From contig NZ_JAIFZO010000002.1 in assembly GCF_026341275.1 (NCBI RefSeq), positions 6,912,118 through 6,976,117 on the forward strand: a stretch of 64,000 nucleotides of DNA, in the 5' to 3' direction. The position numbers and the translations under genes are program-made. Under the pieces are notes generated by a model. It had not been told where the DNA came from. It searched no databases and was given only the letters and a program-made list of their open reading frames with translations. Below, one piece after another: positions 36,728 through 45,567 of the stretch. Source of the stretch: Streptomyces ortus (GTDB taxonomy: Bacteria > Actinomycetota > Actinomycetes > Streptomycetales > Streptomycetaceae). Positions within the stretch are counted from its first letter, which is position 1; each line of letters opens with the position of its first letter.

Positions 36728-37294
36728 TCAGTCCCGCGGTCCGCGGTAGCCCGGGGATGCCTCGATCCGGCCCGCCAGACCCTCGCGCCGTACGGGCCCG
36801 CGCGACCCCGGACCGGCCAGCCGACCCCGGCACCTGCTCGCCGGCAGCAACCCGAAGCTCTCGGCCTCCTTCTCGTCGGCCAGGTCGAACCGGGTGCCCG
36901 CCGCCACCCGGTGAACGGTCGCCCCCAGGCCGGCGTCGTCCGACGGCGGAGGGGCGGCGAGGGCCGCGCCCCCGGCATGCGGGCCGTGGTGGCCCGCGCT
37001 CATGTGCCACAGCTCGTGGCCGAGGATCACGAGCTGGTGGTCGGGCGCGGTGCGTTCCTCGACGACCACCAGGTCCCGGTCCGCCAGGTCGAGCCGGAGC
37101 CCACTGGCGGTGCCCGGCGGGAAGGGGGCCGTACGGAAGCGGACCGGACGGCCGCGCCGGCCGCTCATGGCGCGGCACAGCGCCGCGTACAGGTCCGCGG
37201 GTCGCGCGGGTGCCGCGAGGGACAGCTCCTCGACCAGCTCGCCGCACAGACGGCGCATCTCCTTCGCGACACCCACGGTGGTCCCCCGGATCAC
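36728..37294 (-). CDS. ImmA/IrrE-like metalloprotease domain protein
   Basis: 188 aa. GHELWHMSAGHH contains the HExxH zinc motif (His-Glu-Leu-Trp-His) of the IrrE/ImmA family, preceded by VVEERTAPDHQLVIL. The GTG at 37294 overlaps the stop of the XRE gene (GTGA). Proteases of this type cleave or inactivate a partner XRE repressor, here presumably the upstream product. The C-terminal 60 residues are basic and lack a recognisable domain. Confidence 0.78.
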   Translation of the reverse strand: MIRGTTVGVAKEMRRLCGELVEELSLAAPARPADLYAALCRAMSGRRGRPVRFRTAPFPPGTASGLRLDLADRDLVVVEERTAPDHQLVILGHELWHMSAGHHGPHAGGAALAAPPPSDDAGLGATVHRVAAGTRFDLADEKEAESFGLLPASRCRGRLAGPGSRGPVRREGLAGRIEASPGYRGPRD

Positions 37295-37950
37295 GACTCG
37301 GGCCGCTTGACGCTCTCCAGGAGCATGTCGAGCCACTCGGCGACCTTGTCCCGGTGCTGATCGGTGGGCAGCTGCGCCGCCCGCCAGGCGATGCCGCGGA
37401 CCCCGTGGTCCTGCAGCAGCCGCTCCAGCGGGTCGTCCGCGACCGCCGGGTCCGCCTGCCGCTCCCGGTCGGCCAGTCGCTGCAGGAGATCCTGCTCGGT
37501 GCGCTGCAGGGCGCCGGCGAGTGCCTCGGGATCCTCGGCGGACAGGAAACCGGCGTGGACGCGGAAGAACCGCTGGATGGCGTCGCAGTGCTCCATGGTC
37601 GGACGCCGGTCGCCGTTGATGAGCGCGCCCGCCTGCTGCCGCGACATGCCCGCGCCGTCGGCGATCTCCTGCTGCGTGTACCGGCGGCCGTTGGGCTTCA
37701 ACCGAGTGCGGCGCAGCAGGTCGAGGCGTTGCAGGAACCGGGCCTGCAGGTCGGGCTCGCCCGCCGACCGGCCGTTCAGCAGGGCCCCGACCACGACCTC
37801 GGGGACACCCGACGCGGCGGACAGCCGGCGGACGTCGAACACCTCGCTGTGCGGTGCGCCGAGCCGGTCCGCCAGAGCGGCGACTCGGGCCACGACGGTC
37901 GGCAGCAGACCCGTCGCCGTGGCGCCCGGAACCTCGAAGCCATCCGTCAC
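37291..37950 (-). CDS. XRE-family helix-turn-helix regulator
   Basis: 219 aa. The helix-turn-helix is RYTQQEIADGAGMSRQQAGALINGDRRPTMEHCDAIQRFF near the middle, with helical regions on both sides. GTG 37950 follows AGGAGAA by 6 nt. Coupled by GTGA to the IrrE-like protease, it is probably its partner repressor and may control the membrane protein gene downstream. Confidence 0.85.
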   Translation of the reverse strand: MTDGFEVPGATATGLLPTVVARVAALADRLGAPHSEVFDVRRLSAASGVPEVVVGALLNGRSAGEPDLQARFLQRLDLLRRTRLKPNGRRYTQQEIADGAGMSRQQAGALINGDRRPTMEHCDAIQRFFRVHAGFLSAEDPEALAGALQRTEQDLLQRLADRERQADPAVADDPLERLLQDHGVRGIAWRAAQLPTDQHRDKVAEWLDMLLESVKRPES

Positions 37951-38227
37951 CGACAGTTCTCCTACGTCTCGATCGATGGACCGCTGTGGGGGAACCGGAC
38001 CCCTCGGACGTGAAGTCCCTGTGGGGATCCGTGCTGTGCAGCGTGAACCGCCCGAAGACCGGAGAGTAGCCCTTTGGTCGAACTCGCATCCAGGCCTCGC
38101 CACAACTGTGGCGGGATTCAGCCGTCAACGGGCGTCAAATGCCACGATAGTTGACACCGCTCCGACCGGGGTAGCAGGATCACGACGCCGCGTGAAGCCC
38201 GCATAGGCAAGAGGGGTGGACCTCCCG

Positions 38228-38905
38228 ATGGCATACGAGGCAGGAGGGCCCCGGCCGCGCCCGCGACCCGTCCCCGTCAGTCTTGAGGCCCAGGCGTATC
38301 TCCAGGACTACGCAGCACTTCTGGACGCCGTCACCTTTCCGTCCGTCGTCGTCGACCACCGCTGGGACGTCGTCCTCGCCAACGACGCGTTCGAGACACT
38401 TTTCCGCGCGGTCGGCCCGCACCCCACCGCCATGCCCGGCGACAACTTCCTCCGGTTCGTCCTGTTCCACCCGGACGCGGCCACGGTCCTCGCCGAGCAC
38501 GAGTCGAGCTGGTGCCTGCCGATGCTGGCGCACCTCTCCGCCACCGTGGAGCGGCACGGTCACGACCACGGGCTCCAGTCGATCCTGCGGGACATCGCCC
38601 AGGACCCGATCATGGACGCCGCCTACCGCCACGGCCTGCCGCACTGGATCCGCTCGGTCGGCCCGCACGCGGTCGAGCACGACGGCGCGGTACGGCCACT
38701 GCTGCACCCCGATCCGCGCTGGGGGGACACCTGCCGGATCGTCGGCGAGACCCCCAGCACCCTGCGCGACCTGGGCTACACACGGCTGACGCTGGTCCTG
38801 CGGGAGGCCCGCCGTCCGGCCCGCGCGCCGCGCCGGGCGAGCAGGCCCGGCCGCGTCCGGCGCCCGGCGGGCCACCTCAGCGTGGTGCCGGCGTCCGAGG
38901 CATGA
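38228..38905 (+). CDS. MmyB-like ligand-sensing domain protein without a DNA-binding domain
   Basis: About 225 aa from ATG 38228 (GTG 38216 is in frame but overlaps the GAGGGG site). Segments TFPSVVVDHRWDVVLANDAFETLF, NFLRFVLFHPDAATVL and ILRDIAQDPIMDAAYRHGLPHWIRS resemble the PAS-like MmyB sensor domain that normally follows an XRE helix-turn-helix. No such DNA-binding domain is present, and the C-terminal 30 residues are Arg-rich. It may act as a ligand sensor by protein contact. Divergent from the XRE gene at 37950, with GTCAA/TTGAC motifs in the 277-bp gap. Confidence 0.68.
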   Translation: MAYEAGGPRPRPRPVPVSLEAQAYLQDYAALLDAVTFPSVVVDHRWDVVLANDAFETLFRAVGPHPTAMPGDNFLRFVLFHPDAATVLAEHESSWCLPMLAHLSATVERHGHDHGLQSILRDIAQDPIMDAAYRHGLPHWIRSVGPHAVEHDGAVRPLLHPDPRWGDTCRIVGETPSTLRDLGYTRLTLVLREARRPARAPRRASRPGRVRRPAGHLSVVPASEA

Positions 38906-38945
38906 GCCCCCTCACCGGCCGCCGGTGACACGTGCGTGCGCCGCC

Positions 38946-39764
38946 CTACGAGGGCGGTGTGTCGGTGAGGTCCTTCACCGGCCGGTCGACGACCGGTGTC
39001 CCGCGCTTGGCCGCCTGGATCTGCTCGTACACATGGGTGCGCAGTTCGGCGAAGCGCGGGGCCACCCGGGTGTGCAACTGGTCCCGTTCGGCCGGGAGAT
39101 CGACCTTCAGCTGCTCCTGGACGACGGTCGGGGAGGAGGACAGGACCAGCACCCGCTCGCCGAGGTAGACCGCCTCGTCGATGTCGTGCGTCACGAACAG
39201 GATCGTGATGCCCCGCTGCCGCCACAGCCCGCGCACCAGATCCTCCAGATCGGCCCGGGTCTGCGCGTCCACCGCCGCGAACGGCTCGTCCATCAGCAGC
39301 ACCTGGGGCTCGTACGCCAGGGCGCGGGCGATCGCCACCCGCTGCTGCATGCCGCCCGACAGCTGCCACGGGTACGCGCCCGCCGCGTCCGTGAGACCCA
39401 CGGACGCCAGGGCGTCGGCGACCAGCTCACGCCGCCTGGCGGCCGTCAGCTTCTTCTGCTTGAGCGGTAGTTCGACGTTCTCGCGCACCCGCATCCAGGG
39501 GAACAGACTGCGCCCGTACTCCTGGAAGACGACCGCCATGTCCGGCGGCGGCCCGCTCACCCCGCGGCCCGCCACCAGCACCTCGCCCGCCGTGGGCGTG
39601 AGCAGTCCGGCCACGCACTTCAGCAGGGTCGTCTTGCCGCAGCCGGACGGCCCCACCAGACAGACCAGTTCACCGGCCTCCACCGTGAAGGTGAGGTCGC
39701 GCACCGCCTCCACCCGCCGGCCCGATCCCTCGTAGACCTTCTTCAGGCCGCGTACGTCGAGCAT
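38946..39764 (-). CDS. ABC transporter ATPase, NitT/TauT type
   Basis: 272 aa. Walker A GPSGCGKTT, the Q-loop VFQEYGRSLFPWM, the signature LSGGMQQRVAIARAL, Walker B VLLMDEPFAAVD and the H-loop VTHDIDEAV are all present. It energises the two permeases upstream. ATG 39764 follows AAAGGG. Members of this class import sulfonates, nitrate, thiamine precursors or aromatic carboxylates; the nearby IclR/Rieske genes favour an aromatic acid, by inference. Confidence 0.92.
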   Translation of the reverse strand: MLDVRGLKKVYEGSGRRVEAVRDLTFTVEAGELVCLVGPSGCGKTTLLKCVAGLLTPTAGEVLVAGRGVSGPPPDMAVVFQEYGRSLFPWMRVRENVELPLKQKKLTAARRRELVADALASVGLTDAAGAYPWQLSGGMQQRVAIARALAYEPQVLLMDEPFAAVDAQTRADLEDLVRGLWRQRGITILFVTHDIDEAVYLGERVLVLSSSPTVVQEQLKVDLPAERDQLHTRVAPRFAELRTHVYEQIQAAKRGTPVVDRPVKDLTDTPPS

Positions 39765-39784
39765 GGACCGCCCTTTCGCGAGGT

Positions 39785-40573
39785 TCACGACGACCGCCGG
39801 GAGGCGTCGCGCGCACCGTGGTACCAGCCGAGCGCACGCCGCTCGACGAGCCGGAAGACGACCGACAGGACGAACCCGAGCAGCCCGAGCAGCAGGATCC
39901 CGGTCCACATGTCGGGGATGGCGAAGCCGCGCTGGAACTGGACGATGGTGAAGCCGAGCCCGTTGCTGGCGGCGAACATCTCGCTGATGACCATCAGGAT
40001 GATCCCGATGGACAGGGCCTGGCGCAGCCCCGCGAAGATCTGCGGGCTCGCCGCGGGCAGCACCAGGTACCGCAGCCGCGCGACGCCCGTGATGCCGTAG
40101 GAGCGGGCCGTCTCGGACATCACCGAATCGACCGCCCGTACGCCCTCGACGGTGTTGAGCAGGATCGGCCAGACGCAGCCGCTCGCGATCACCACGACCT
40201 TCATCGTGTCGCCGATGCCCGCGAACAGCATGATGACCGGGACCAGCACCGGCGGCGGCACCGCCCGCAGGAATTCGAGCACCGGCTCGCACACCGCCCG
40301 CACCCGGCGGTACGAGCCGATCACCGTGCCCAGCGCCACACCCGCGACGGCCGCGCACGCGTAACCGGCGCTCAGCCGCAGCACACTGGGCAGGACGTCC
40401 TCGCGCAGCCGCTCGCCGGTCCAGACGTCGGGGAACGTGCTGAGGATGGTGCGCAGCGGCGGCCAGTAGATGTCCGTGCTGCCGTCCGACGCGTACCACC
40501 ACGCCACGACGAGCAGTGCGGGCAGCGCCGCGACGAGGACCAGCCGCAGCAGGACGCGTTCCAGGCCGTTCAC
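39785..40573 (-). CDS. ABC transporter permease, NitT/TauT type (second)
   Basis: 262 aa, about six membrane segments, with the EAA-like loop SETARSYGITGVARLRYLVLPAASPQIFAGL. The GTG at 40573 overlaps the stop of the other permease (GTGA) and has GGGAGG upstream. It forms a heterodimeric pore with the protein encoded at 40570-41343. Confidence 0.9.
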   Translation of the reverse strand: MNGLERVLLRLVLVAALPALLVVAWWYASDGSTDIYWPPLRTILSTFPDVWTGERLREDVLPSVLRLSAGYACAAVAGVALGTVIGSYRRVRAVCEPVLEFLRAVPPPVLVPVIMLFAGIGDTMKVVVIASGCVWPILLNTVEGVRAVDSVMSETARSYGITGVARLRYLVLPAASPQIFAGLRQALSIGIILMVISEMFAASNGLGFTIVQFQRGFAIPDMWTGILLLGLLGFVLSVVFRLVERRALGWYHGARDASRRSS

Positions 40574-41343
40574 ACCGCCACCTCCCCGCGTACGGACTGG
40601 TGCCAGGCCAGCGCCCGCCGCTCGACGGTCCGCGCTCCCACGTTGATGAGCAACCCGAGCAGACCGGTGACCACCACCAGCGCGTACATCTCCGGCACCG
40701 CCTGGGAGGTCTGCGCGACGGCGATCCGTGCCCCCAACCCCGGTGCGCCGATGACGAGTTCGGCCGTCACGGCGAGGATCAGGGCCACCGCGGCGGCCAG
40801 CCGCACCCCCGTCATGACGTACGGCAGGGCCGTCGGCCACAGCACATGGCGGATACGCGCCCAGGTGCCGAGGCCGTACGAGCGGGCGGTCTCCTCGGCG
40901 ACCGGGTCCACGTCCTGGACGCCGTACATGACCTGCACCAGGACCTGCCAGAACGAGGCGTAGACGACCAGCAGGAGGACCGAGCGCAGTTCGCTGCCGT
41001 ACAGCAGCACGGCGAGCGGGATCAGCGCGACCGACGGGATCGGGCGCAGGAACTCGATCGTCGAGGCGGTCGCCTCACGCAGATACGGCGTGACCGAGAT
41101 CAGGACGCCCGCGACGATGCCCGCGCTCACCGCGATCACCAGCCCGATGGCCCAGCCGGTGAGGGTGTCCCCGAGCGCGGTCCAGAACGCGTCGTCGGCC
41201 AGCTCGGTGGCGAGCGCGTCGGCGATGCGGCTGGTCGGCGGGAAGTAGTCCTCGTCGACCAGGCCGAGCCGCGGCGCCGCCTCGCCCAGGGCGAGGAAGG
41301 CCGCGAGCCCGCAGGCGCCCAGCAGGGCGTTGGCACCCTTCAC
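40570..41343 (-). CDS. ABC transporter permease, NitT/TauT type (first)
   Basis: 257 aa. The loop EETARSYGLGTWARIRHVLWPTALPYVMTGVRL marks the ATPase contact. GTG 41343 overlaps the stop of the binding-protein gene (GTGA), so binding protein, both permeases and ATPase form one coupled operon. Confidence 0.9.
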   Translation of the reverse strand: MKGANALLGACGLAAFLALGEAAPRLGLVDEDYFPPTSRIADALATELADDAFWTALGDTLTGWAIGLVIAVSAGIVAGVLISVTPYLREATASTIEFLRPIPSVALIPLAVLLYGSELRSVLLLVVYASFWQVLVQVMYGVQDVDPVAEETARSYGLGTWARIRHVLWPTALPYVMTGVRLAAAVALILAVTAELVIGAPGLGARIAVAQTSQAVPEMYALVVVTGLLGLLINVGARTVERRALAWHQSVRGEVAV

Positions 41344-42311
41344 GGCAGCAGCTCGTCCAGGTCCGGCTTCTTCTCGAACAGGCCGTCCTGTTGCCCCAGT
41401 TCGGCCAGCCTCTCGATGGAGCGACGGTCCGGTTCGGCGGGCCACCGCGGCAGGACCAGCGAGTCCACCAGCGGCTTGGGGATCTTCGTGTACGTGGTGA
41501 TGATCTCGCGGACCTCCTGCGGGTGGCTGTCCGCGTACTCCAGGGACTCGATGGTCGCCGCCTGGAACTTCTTCACCAACTCTGGGTTCTTCTGCACGTA
41601 TGTCTGCGAGGAGAAGTACATCGCCACGGTGAGGTCGGGCGACACGTCGACGAAGAGCGAGGCGATGGAGGTGCCGCCCTGCGCCTTGATGCTCGCGAGG
41701 GCCGGTTCCACGACACAGGCCGCGTCCACCCGGCCGCCTTCGAGCGCGGCCGGCATCTGGTCGAAGGGCATCTCCACGAACTTCACCTTGGACGGGTCGC
41801 CGCCGTCCTTGCGGACCGACTCCCTGGTCGAGGTGTCACAGATGTTGTTGAGCGTGTTGGCGGCGACCTTCCTGCCCTCCACGTCCTTGGCGGACTTCAG
41901 GGGGCTGCCCTTCCTCACCGCGAGCTCCGCGAAGTCGGCGCCCTTCTTGCCGGTGGACGCGACACCGTTCACCACGGCCTTGACCGGCACGTTCTTGGAC
42001 TGCGCGATGAGCAGGGACGTCATGTTGCTGAATCCGAAGTCGAACTGGCCCGAGACCACACCCGGCACGATCGCCGCCCCGCCCTGCGCGCTGGTCAGCG
42101 ACAGCTTGATGCCGCGTTCGCCGTAGAAGCCCTTCTTCTGGCCCAGGTACAGGGGGGCGACGTCGACGATGGGGATGACGCCGACCTTGACCGTGGTGGT
42201 ACCGCCGGACGCCTTGTCGTTGTCGTCCGACCCGGGGGAGTCGGACGAACCGCAGGCCGTCGCGGCGACGAACGTGGCGCCGGTCACGAGGCCGATGAGC
42301 AGACGACGCAT
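41340..42311 (-). CDS. ABC transporter substrate-binding lipoprotein, NMT1/SsuA type
   Basis: 323 aa. The signal sequence MRRLLIGLVTGATFVAATAC ends in a lipobox Cys at residue 20. The mature part has the NMT1-like features PLYLGQKKGFYGERGIKL, GQFDFGFSNM and DAACVVEPALASI. ATG 42311 follows GGGGGAG. Its promoter faces the IclR promoter and carries the same 15-bp operator, so expression should be repressed by that IclR protein until its ligand appears. Confidence 0.9.
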   Translation of the reverse strand: MRRLLIGLVTGATFVAATACGSSDSPGSDDNDKASGGTTTVKVGVIPIVDVAPLYLGQKKGFYGERGIKLSLTSAQGGAAIVPGVVSGQFDFGFSNMTSLLIAQSKNVPVKAVVNGVASTGKKGADFAELAVRKGSPLKSAKDVEGRKVAANTLNNICDTSTRESVRKDGGDPSKVKFVEMPFDQMPAALEGGRVDAACVVEPALASIKAQGGTSIASLFVDVSPDLTVAMYFSSQTYVQKNPELVKKFQAATIESLEYADSHPQEVREIITTYTKIPKPLVDSLVLPRWPAEPDRRSIERLAELGQQDGLFEKKPDLDELLP

Positions 42312-42353
42312 CACTCCCCCTAAGGACAGTTCCTGGGACAGTTCTTCGACAGG

Positions 42354-42416
42354 CTGTGCGCAGACCGCACAGAAGTGCTCAGCGGGAACGTAGAACCTTG
42401 CCGTGGAACAGGTCAA
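42354..42416 (-). promoter_or_regulatory. Promoter and IclR operator for the ABC importer operon
   Basis: On the minus strand TTGACC (42416-42411), an 18-bp spacer and TACGTT (42392-42387) form a good vegetative-type promoter. GTGCGCAGACCGCAC (42356-42370) lies just downstream within extended 7-bp arms CTGTGCG/CGCACAG (42354-42372). It matches the second site at 42466-42480 at 14 of 15 positions. Confidence 0.72.
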
Positions 42417-42437
42417 TGCCCTTGACGCGCACGGTCG

Positions 42438-42480
42438 TTGACAGTTGCCGATCCGTGCTCCTAGCGTGCGCAGAGCGCAC
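42438..42480 (+). promoter_or_regulatory. Promoter and operator for the IclR gene
   Basis: TTGACA (42438-42443), 18-bp spacer, TAGCGT (42462-42467). The inverted repeat GTGCGCAGAGCGCAC (42466-42480) overlaps the -10 element and the expected start point, a standard position for autorepression. Confidence 0.75.
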
Positions 42481-42505
42481 CCCCGTGCGCCCCGTGGAGG
42501 CGACG

Positions 42506-43321
42506 ATGCCCGCTGGAGATCGCGAACCGCATTTCGTCCGTTCCTTCGAGCGCGGCCTCGCGGTCATCCGCGCCTTCGACGCCGACCATCCGGAGCTCAC
42601 GCTCAGCGAGGTGGCGCGGGTCACCGATCTGACCCGCGCGGCGGCCCGCCGCTTCCTGCTGACCCTCTTCGACCTGGGATACGTACAGACGGACGGCCGG
42701 ATGTTCCGGCTCACCCCGCGGGTCCTGGAACTCGGCTACTCCTATCTGTCCAGTTTCACCCTGCCGGAGATCGCCGAGCCGCATCTGGAGCAACTCGTCG
42801 CGCAGATAAGGGAGTCGTCCTCCCTGTGCGTCCTGGACGGCGACGACATCGTGTACGCCGCCCGCGTACCGACGCACCGCATCATGACCGCGACGATCAC
42901 CGTCGGCAGCCGCTTCCCGGCCCATGTCACCTCGGTGGGAAGGGTGTTGCTCGCGCAGCTGCCCGACGAGGAGATCGACGCCCGGCTGTCCCGCGCGGAC
43001 CTGAGCCCGCTGACCGCCCGCACGATCGTCTCCGCGGAACTGCTGCGCACCGAGCTGCGCCGGGTACGCCGTCAGGGGTACGCGATCGTCGACCAGGAAC
43101 TGGAGGAGGGGCTGCGCTCGGTCGCCGTCCCGGTGCGCGACCGGGACGGCGAGGTGGTGGCGGCGGTCAACATCCCCGTGCACGCCAGCCGCAACTCGGT
43201 GGAGTCCGTACGCCGTGACCTGCTGCCCCATCTGCTGGCCACGGTCGCCCGGATCGAGGCGGACCTGCGGATCACAGGTCGAGCACGAGGCGCTTCCCGA
43301 GGCACCGGGACACACAGATGA
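42506..43321 (+). CDS. IclR-family regulator (PcaR/PobR-like)
   Basis: 271 aa from ATG 42506 behind GGAGG. The N-terminal HFVRSFERGLAVIRAFDADHPELTLSEVARVTDLTRAAARRFLLTL helix-turn-helix, GYSYLSSFTLPEIAEPHLEQL and the effector region (SSLCVLDGDDIVYAARVPT, VGSRFPAHVTSVGRVLLA) match regulators of protocatechuate and hydroxybenzoate genes. It diverges from the ABC importer operon and converges with the Rieske/reductase operon (3' ends overlap by 50 bp). It probably senses an aromatic acid and controls its uptake. Confidence 0.9.
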   Translation: MPAGDREPHFVRSFERGLAVIRAFDADHPELTLSEVARVTDLTRAAARRFLLTLFDLGYVQTDGRMFRLTPRVLELGYSYLSSFTLPEIAEPHLEQLVAQIRESSSLCVLDGDDIVYAARVPTHRIMTATITVGSRFPAHVTSVGRVLLAQLPDEEIDARLSRADLSPLTARTIVSAELLRTELRRVRRQGYAIVDQELEEGLRSVAVPVRDRDGEVVAAVNIPVHASRNSVESVRRDLLPHLLATVARIEADLRITGRARGASRGTGTHR

Positions 43322-44237
43322 GCATGGTCTCGCCGGCCGCCCGCTCCTCGGCCGTGAGCACCGAGTCGCGGTGGTCGGGCGTGCCGTCGAGGACGTCCGT
43401 CTCACAGGTCCCGCAGGTGCCCTCGGTGCAGGAGAAGAGCACCTCGACACCCGCCGCGCGCACGGTGTCGAGCACGGAGGCGTCGGCGGTCACGGTGAGG
43501 GTGCGCCCCGACCGCTCCAGCACGACCTCGAACTCGCCGTCGGCAGCGGCCTCCTGATGCGCCGTCACCTTCGCCGCCCCGGGCTGGAAGCGCTCCACGT
43601 GCAGGGTGCCGCCCGGCCACCCCGCGCACCGCTCCTCCACGGCGTCCAGCAGCGGACCGGGACCGCAGCAGTAGACGAGCGTGTCCGGGCGCGGAGCACC
43701 GCCGAGGACGCCGGCGAGGTCGAGCAGCCCGTACTCGTCCTGCGGAACGACACGTACACGGTCCCCGTAGGGCTCCAGTTCCTCCTTGAAGGCCATGGAG
43801 TCGCGGGTCCGCCCGCCGTACAGCAGCGTCCAGTCGGCGCCCGCCGCGTCGGCCGCGGCCAGCATCGGCAGGATCGGGGTGATGCCGATGCCGCCCGCGA
43901 CGAAGAGGTAGCGAGGCGACGGCAGGAGGGCGAAGTGGTTGCGCGGACCGCGTACGCGGACCTTGTCGCCCACCCGCACCTGCCCGTGCACATGGGCGGA
44001 TCCGCCGCGCCCCGCGGGCTCGCGCAGCACCGCGACGCGCCACGAGCGCCGGTCGGCCGGATCGCCGCACAGCGAGTACTGCCGCTCCAGGACCGGCCCC
44101 AGGACCACGTCGATATGGGCGCCCGGCTCCCAGGCGGGCAGCTCCTCGCCGAGCGGATGGCGGAGGGTGAGAGCGAGGACACCGTCGGCGGCCACGACCC
44201 GTCGCTCGACGACGAGTTCGGCTTCGTACACGTTCAT
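43272..44237 (-). CDS. VanB-type oxygenase reductase (FMN/NAD plus plant-type ferredoxin)
   Basis: 321 aa with the phthalate-dioxygenase-reductase layout. The FMN domain contains ERQYSLCGDP, the NAD domain contains FVAGGIGITPILPM and YCCGPGPLLD, and the C-terminal [2Fe-2S] domain contains CTEGTCGTCETDVLDG with the distal cysteine in MLICVSRC. It passes electrons from NADH to the Rieske oxygenase of the same operon. ATG 44237 overlaps the stop of the small-protein gene (ATGA). Confidence 0.92.
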   Translation of the reverse strand: MNVYEAELVVERRVVAADGVLALTLRHPLGEELPAWEPGAHIDVVLGPVLERQYSLCGDPADRRSWRVAVLREPAGRGGSAHVHGQVRVGDKVRVRGPRNHFALLPSPRYLFVAGGIGITPILPMLAAADAAGADWTLLYGGRTRDSMAFKEELEPYGDRVRVVPQDEYGLLDLAGVLGGAPRPDTLVYCCGPGPLLDAVEERCAGWPGGTLHVERFQPGAAKVTAHQEAAADGEFEVVLERSGRTLTVTADASVLDTVRAAGVEVLFSCTEGTCGTCETDVLDGTPDHRDSVLTAEERAAGETMLICVSRCLGKRLVLDL

Positions 44238-44434
44238 GAGCGGTGCTCCTGTGTCTGCCCCCGTGTCTGTGCCTGCCCCTGGGGTGTGTGTCCTTCGGGG
44301 TGGCCGAGCATCCACTCCCACATCGCGACCGGGTCCTCGGCGGTGTGCTCGGCCCCGCAGTGACAGGTGCCGTGGAGCACGTCGGTGCCCGGCAGCCAGT
44401 CGATGCGGTAGACCTCTCCGGTGGCGCTGCTCAC
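44234..44434 (-). CDS. Small cysteine/histidine protein between oxygenase and reductase
   Basis: 66 aa. GTG 44434 overlaps the oxygenase stop (GTGA) and the TGA overlaps the reductase ATG (ATGA), so it is tightly co-translated with both. It contains HGTCHCGAEH, a plausible metal-binding cluster of two Cys and two His, and EDPVAMWEWMLGHPEGH. The C-terminus is Gln/Arg-rich. It may be a metal chaperone or small accessory subunit of the oxygenase; no family was recognised. Confidence 0.75.
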   Translation of the reverse strand: MSSATGEVYRIDWLPGTDVLHGTCHCGAEHTAEDPVAMWEWMLGHPEGHTPQGQAQTRGQTQEHRS

Positions 44435-45495
44435 AGGGCCTTCTCCACGGGCTTCTCGCCCTCCTCGACCAGCCGGGCGAGGATACGGCGGGCCGCCAGA
44501 CCGCCGGTGTCGATGTTGATGCTCAGCTCCTGGTAGCCGCTCCGCTCGGTGCCGAGCGTCCGCTGCAGCAGGTTCAGCGCGTCGACGTCCTGCATCACGA
44601 CCGTGTGGTTGTTGGCGCGCAGGAACTCGCTCACCTCGGCGTCGCCGGTCGCCCAGTCGCGCGAGACCATCCAGAAGTCGTACACCTTGCCGTCGGCGGA
44701 GGGAGTGATGGCGTACGTGATCTCCGTGTGGAAGCCGTTCGGGTCGCTGCCGTCCGGTTCGGGCACGACACCGGCCGGCGCTATCCGGCTGTGCAGCAGG
44801 TACAGGCACGGCGCGTGGTACTCGATGTCCTGCCAGCGGGTGATGCGCCCCTCGATACCGGTCGACCTGGCGTAGAAGGGCGGGCACTCGGCGTCGTCCA
44901 TGCGCCGGCTCACCCGCACGATGCCCGCGCCCTCGTCCACCTCGGTGGTGATGGGCGTCTCGGCGACCTCGGGGGTGCCGATGTACCCGCCGTGCAGGTA
45001 CGTCTCGTGGGACAGGTCGAGGAGGTTGTCGACGAGGAGCCCGTAGTCGGCGTCGATCGGCTCCATCCCGCTGACGGTGACCCAGCCGGGGGAGTCGAGA
45101 TGCCGGGCCCGTGGAATGACCTCGGGGTCGGCGAGGGCGGGGTCGCCGATCCACACCCAGATCAGGGCGTCCTGCTCGACCACCGGGTAGGAGGCGACGC
45201 GGGCGGTGCGGGGGACGCGTTTCTGACCGGGCACGTACACGCACGCACCCGTCGTGTCGTACGTGAAGCCGTGGTACCCGCAGACGACCCGGTCGCCGTC
45301 GAGCCCGCTGGCGGACAGCGGATAGCGGCGGTGCACACACCGGTCGTGCAGCGCGACGGGCCGGCCGTCGTCCTCGGTCCGGTAGAGGACGAGCGGCTCC
45401 CCGAGCACGGTCCGCCCGAGCAACTCCCGCCCGACCTCATGGGCGTAGGCGGCTACGTACCACTGGTTCCTGGCGAAGGCGGTCATGTGTGGCAT
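44431..45495 (-). CDS. Rieske non-haem iron oxygenase (VanA-like)
   Basis: 354 aa alpha subunit. The Rieske cluster ligands are Cys53, His55, Cys72 and His75 in CVHRRYPL and CGYHGFTYD. The mononuclear iron site is DNLLDLSHETYLH (His163, His168, with nearby Asp). Length and operon partner match vanillate O-demethylase and related aromatic-acid oxygenases. ATG 45486 is an alternative start (MTAFARNQW). Demethylation or hydroxylation of a methoxylated or hydroxylated benzoate is the best guess; the substrate is not determined. Confidence 0.9.
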   Translation of the reverse strand: MPHMTAFARNQWYVAAYAHEVGRELLGRTVLGEPLVLYRTEDDGRPVALHDRCVHRRYPLSASGLDGDRVVCGYHGFTYDTTGACVYVPGQKRVPRTARVASYPVVEQDALIWVWIGDPALADPEVIPRARHLDSPGWVTVSGMEPIDADYGLLVDNLLDLSHETYLHGGYIGTPEVAETPITTEVDEGAGIVRVSRRMDDAECPPFYARSTGIEGRITRWQDIEYHAPCLYLLHSRIAPAGVVPEPDGSDPNGFHTEITYAITPSADGKVYDFWMVSRDWATGDAEVSEFLRANNHTVVMQDVDALNLLQRTLGTERSGYQELSINIDTGGLAARRILARLVEEGEKPVEKAL

Positions 45496-45567
45496 GAGCG
45501 GGTCCCGTCATCCTCGACGTCGTGTCAGAAACACCATGGCGGTGTCGCCCTCACCCGGCAAGAGGAC

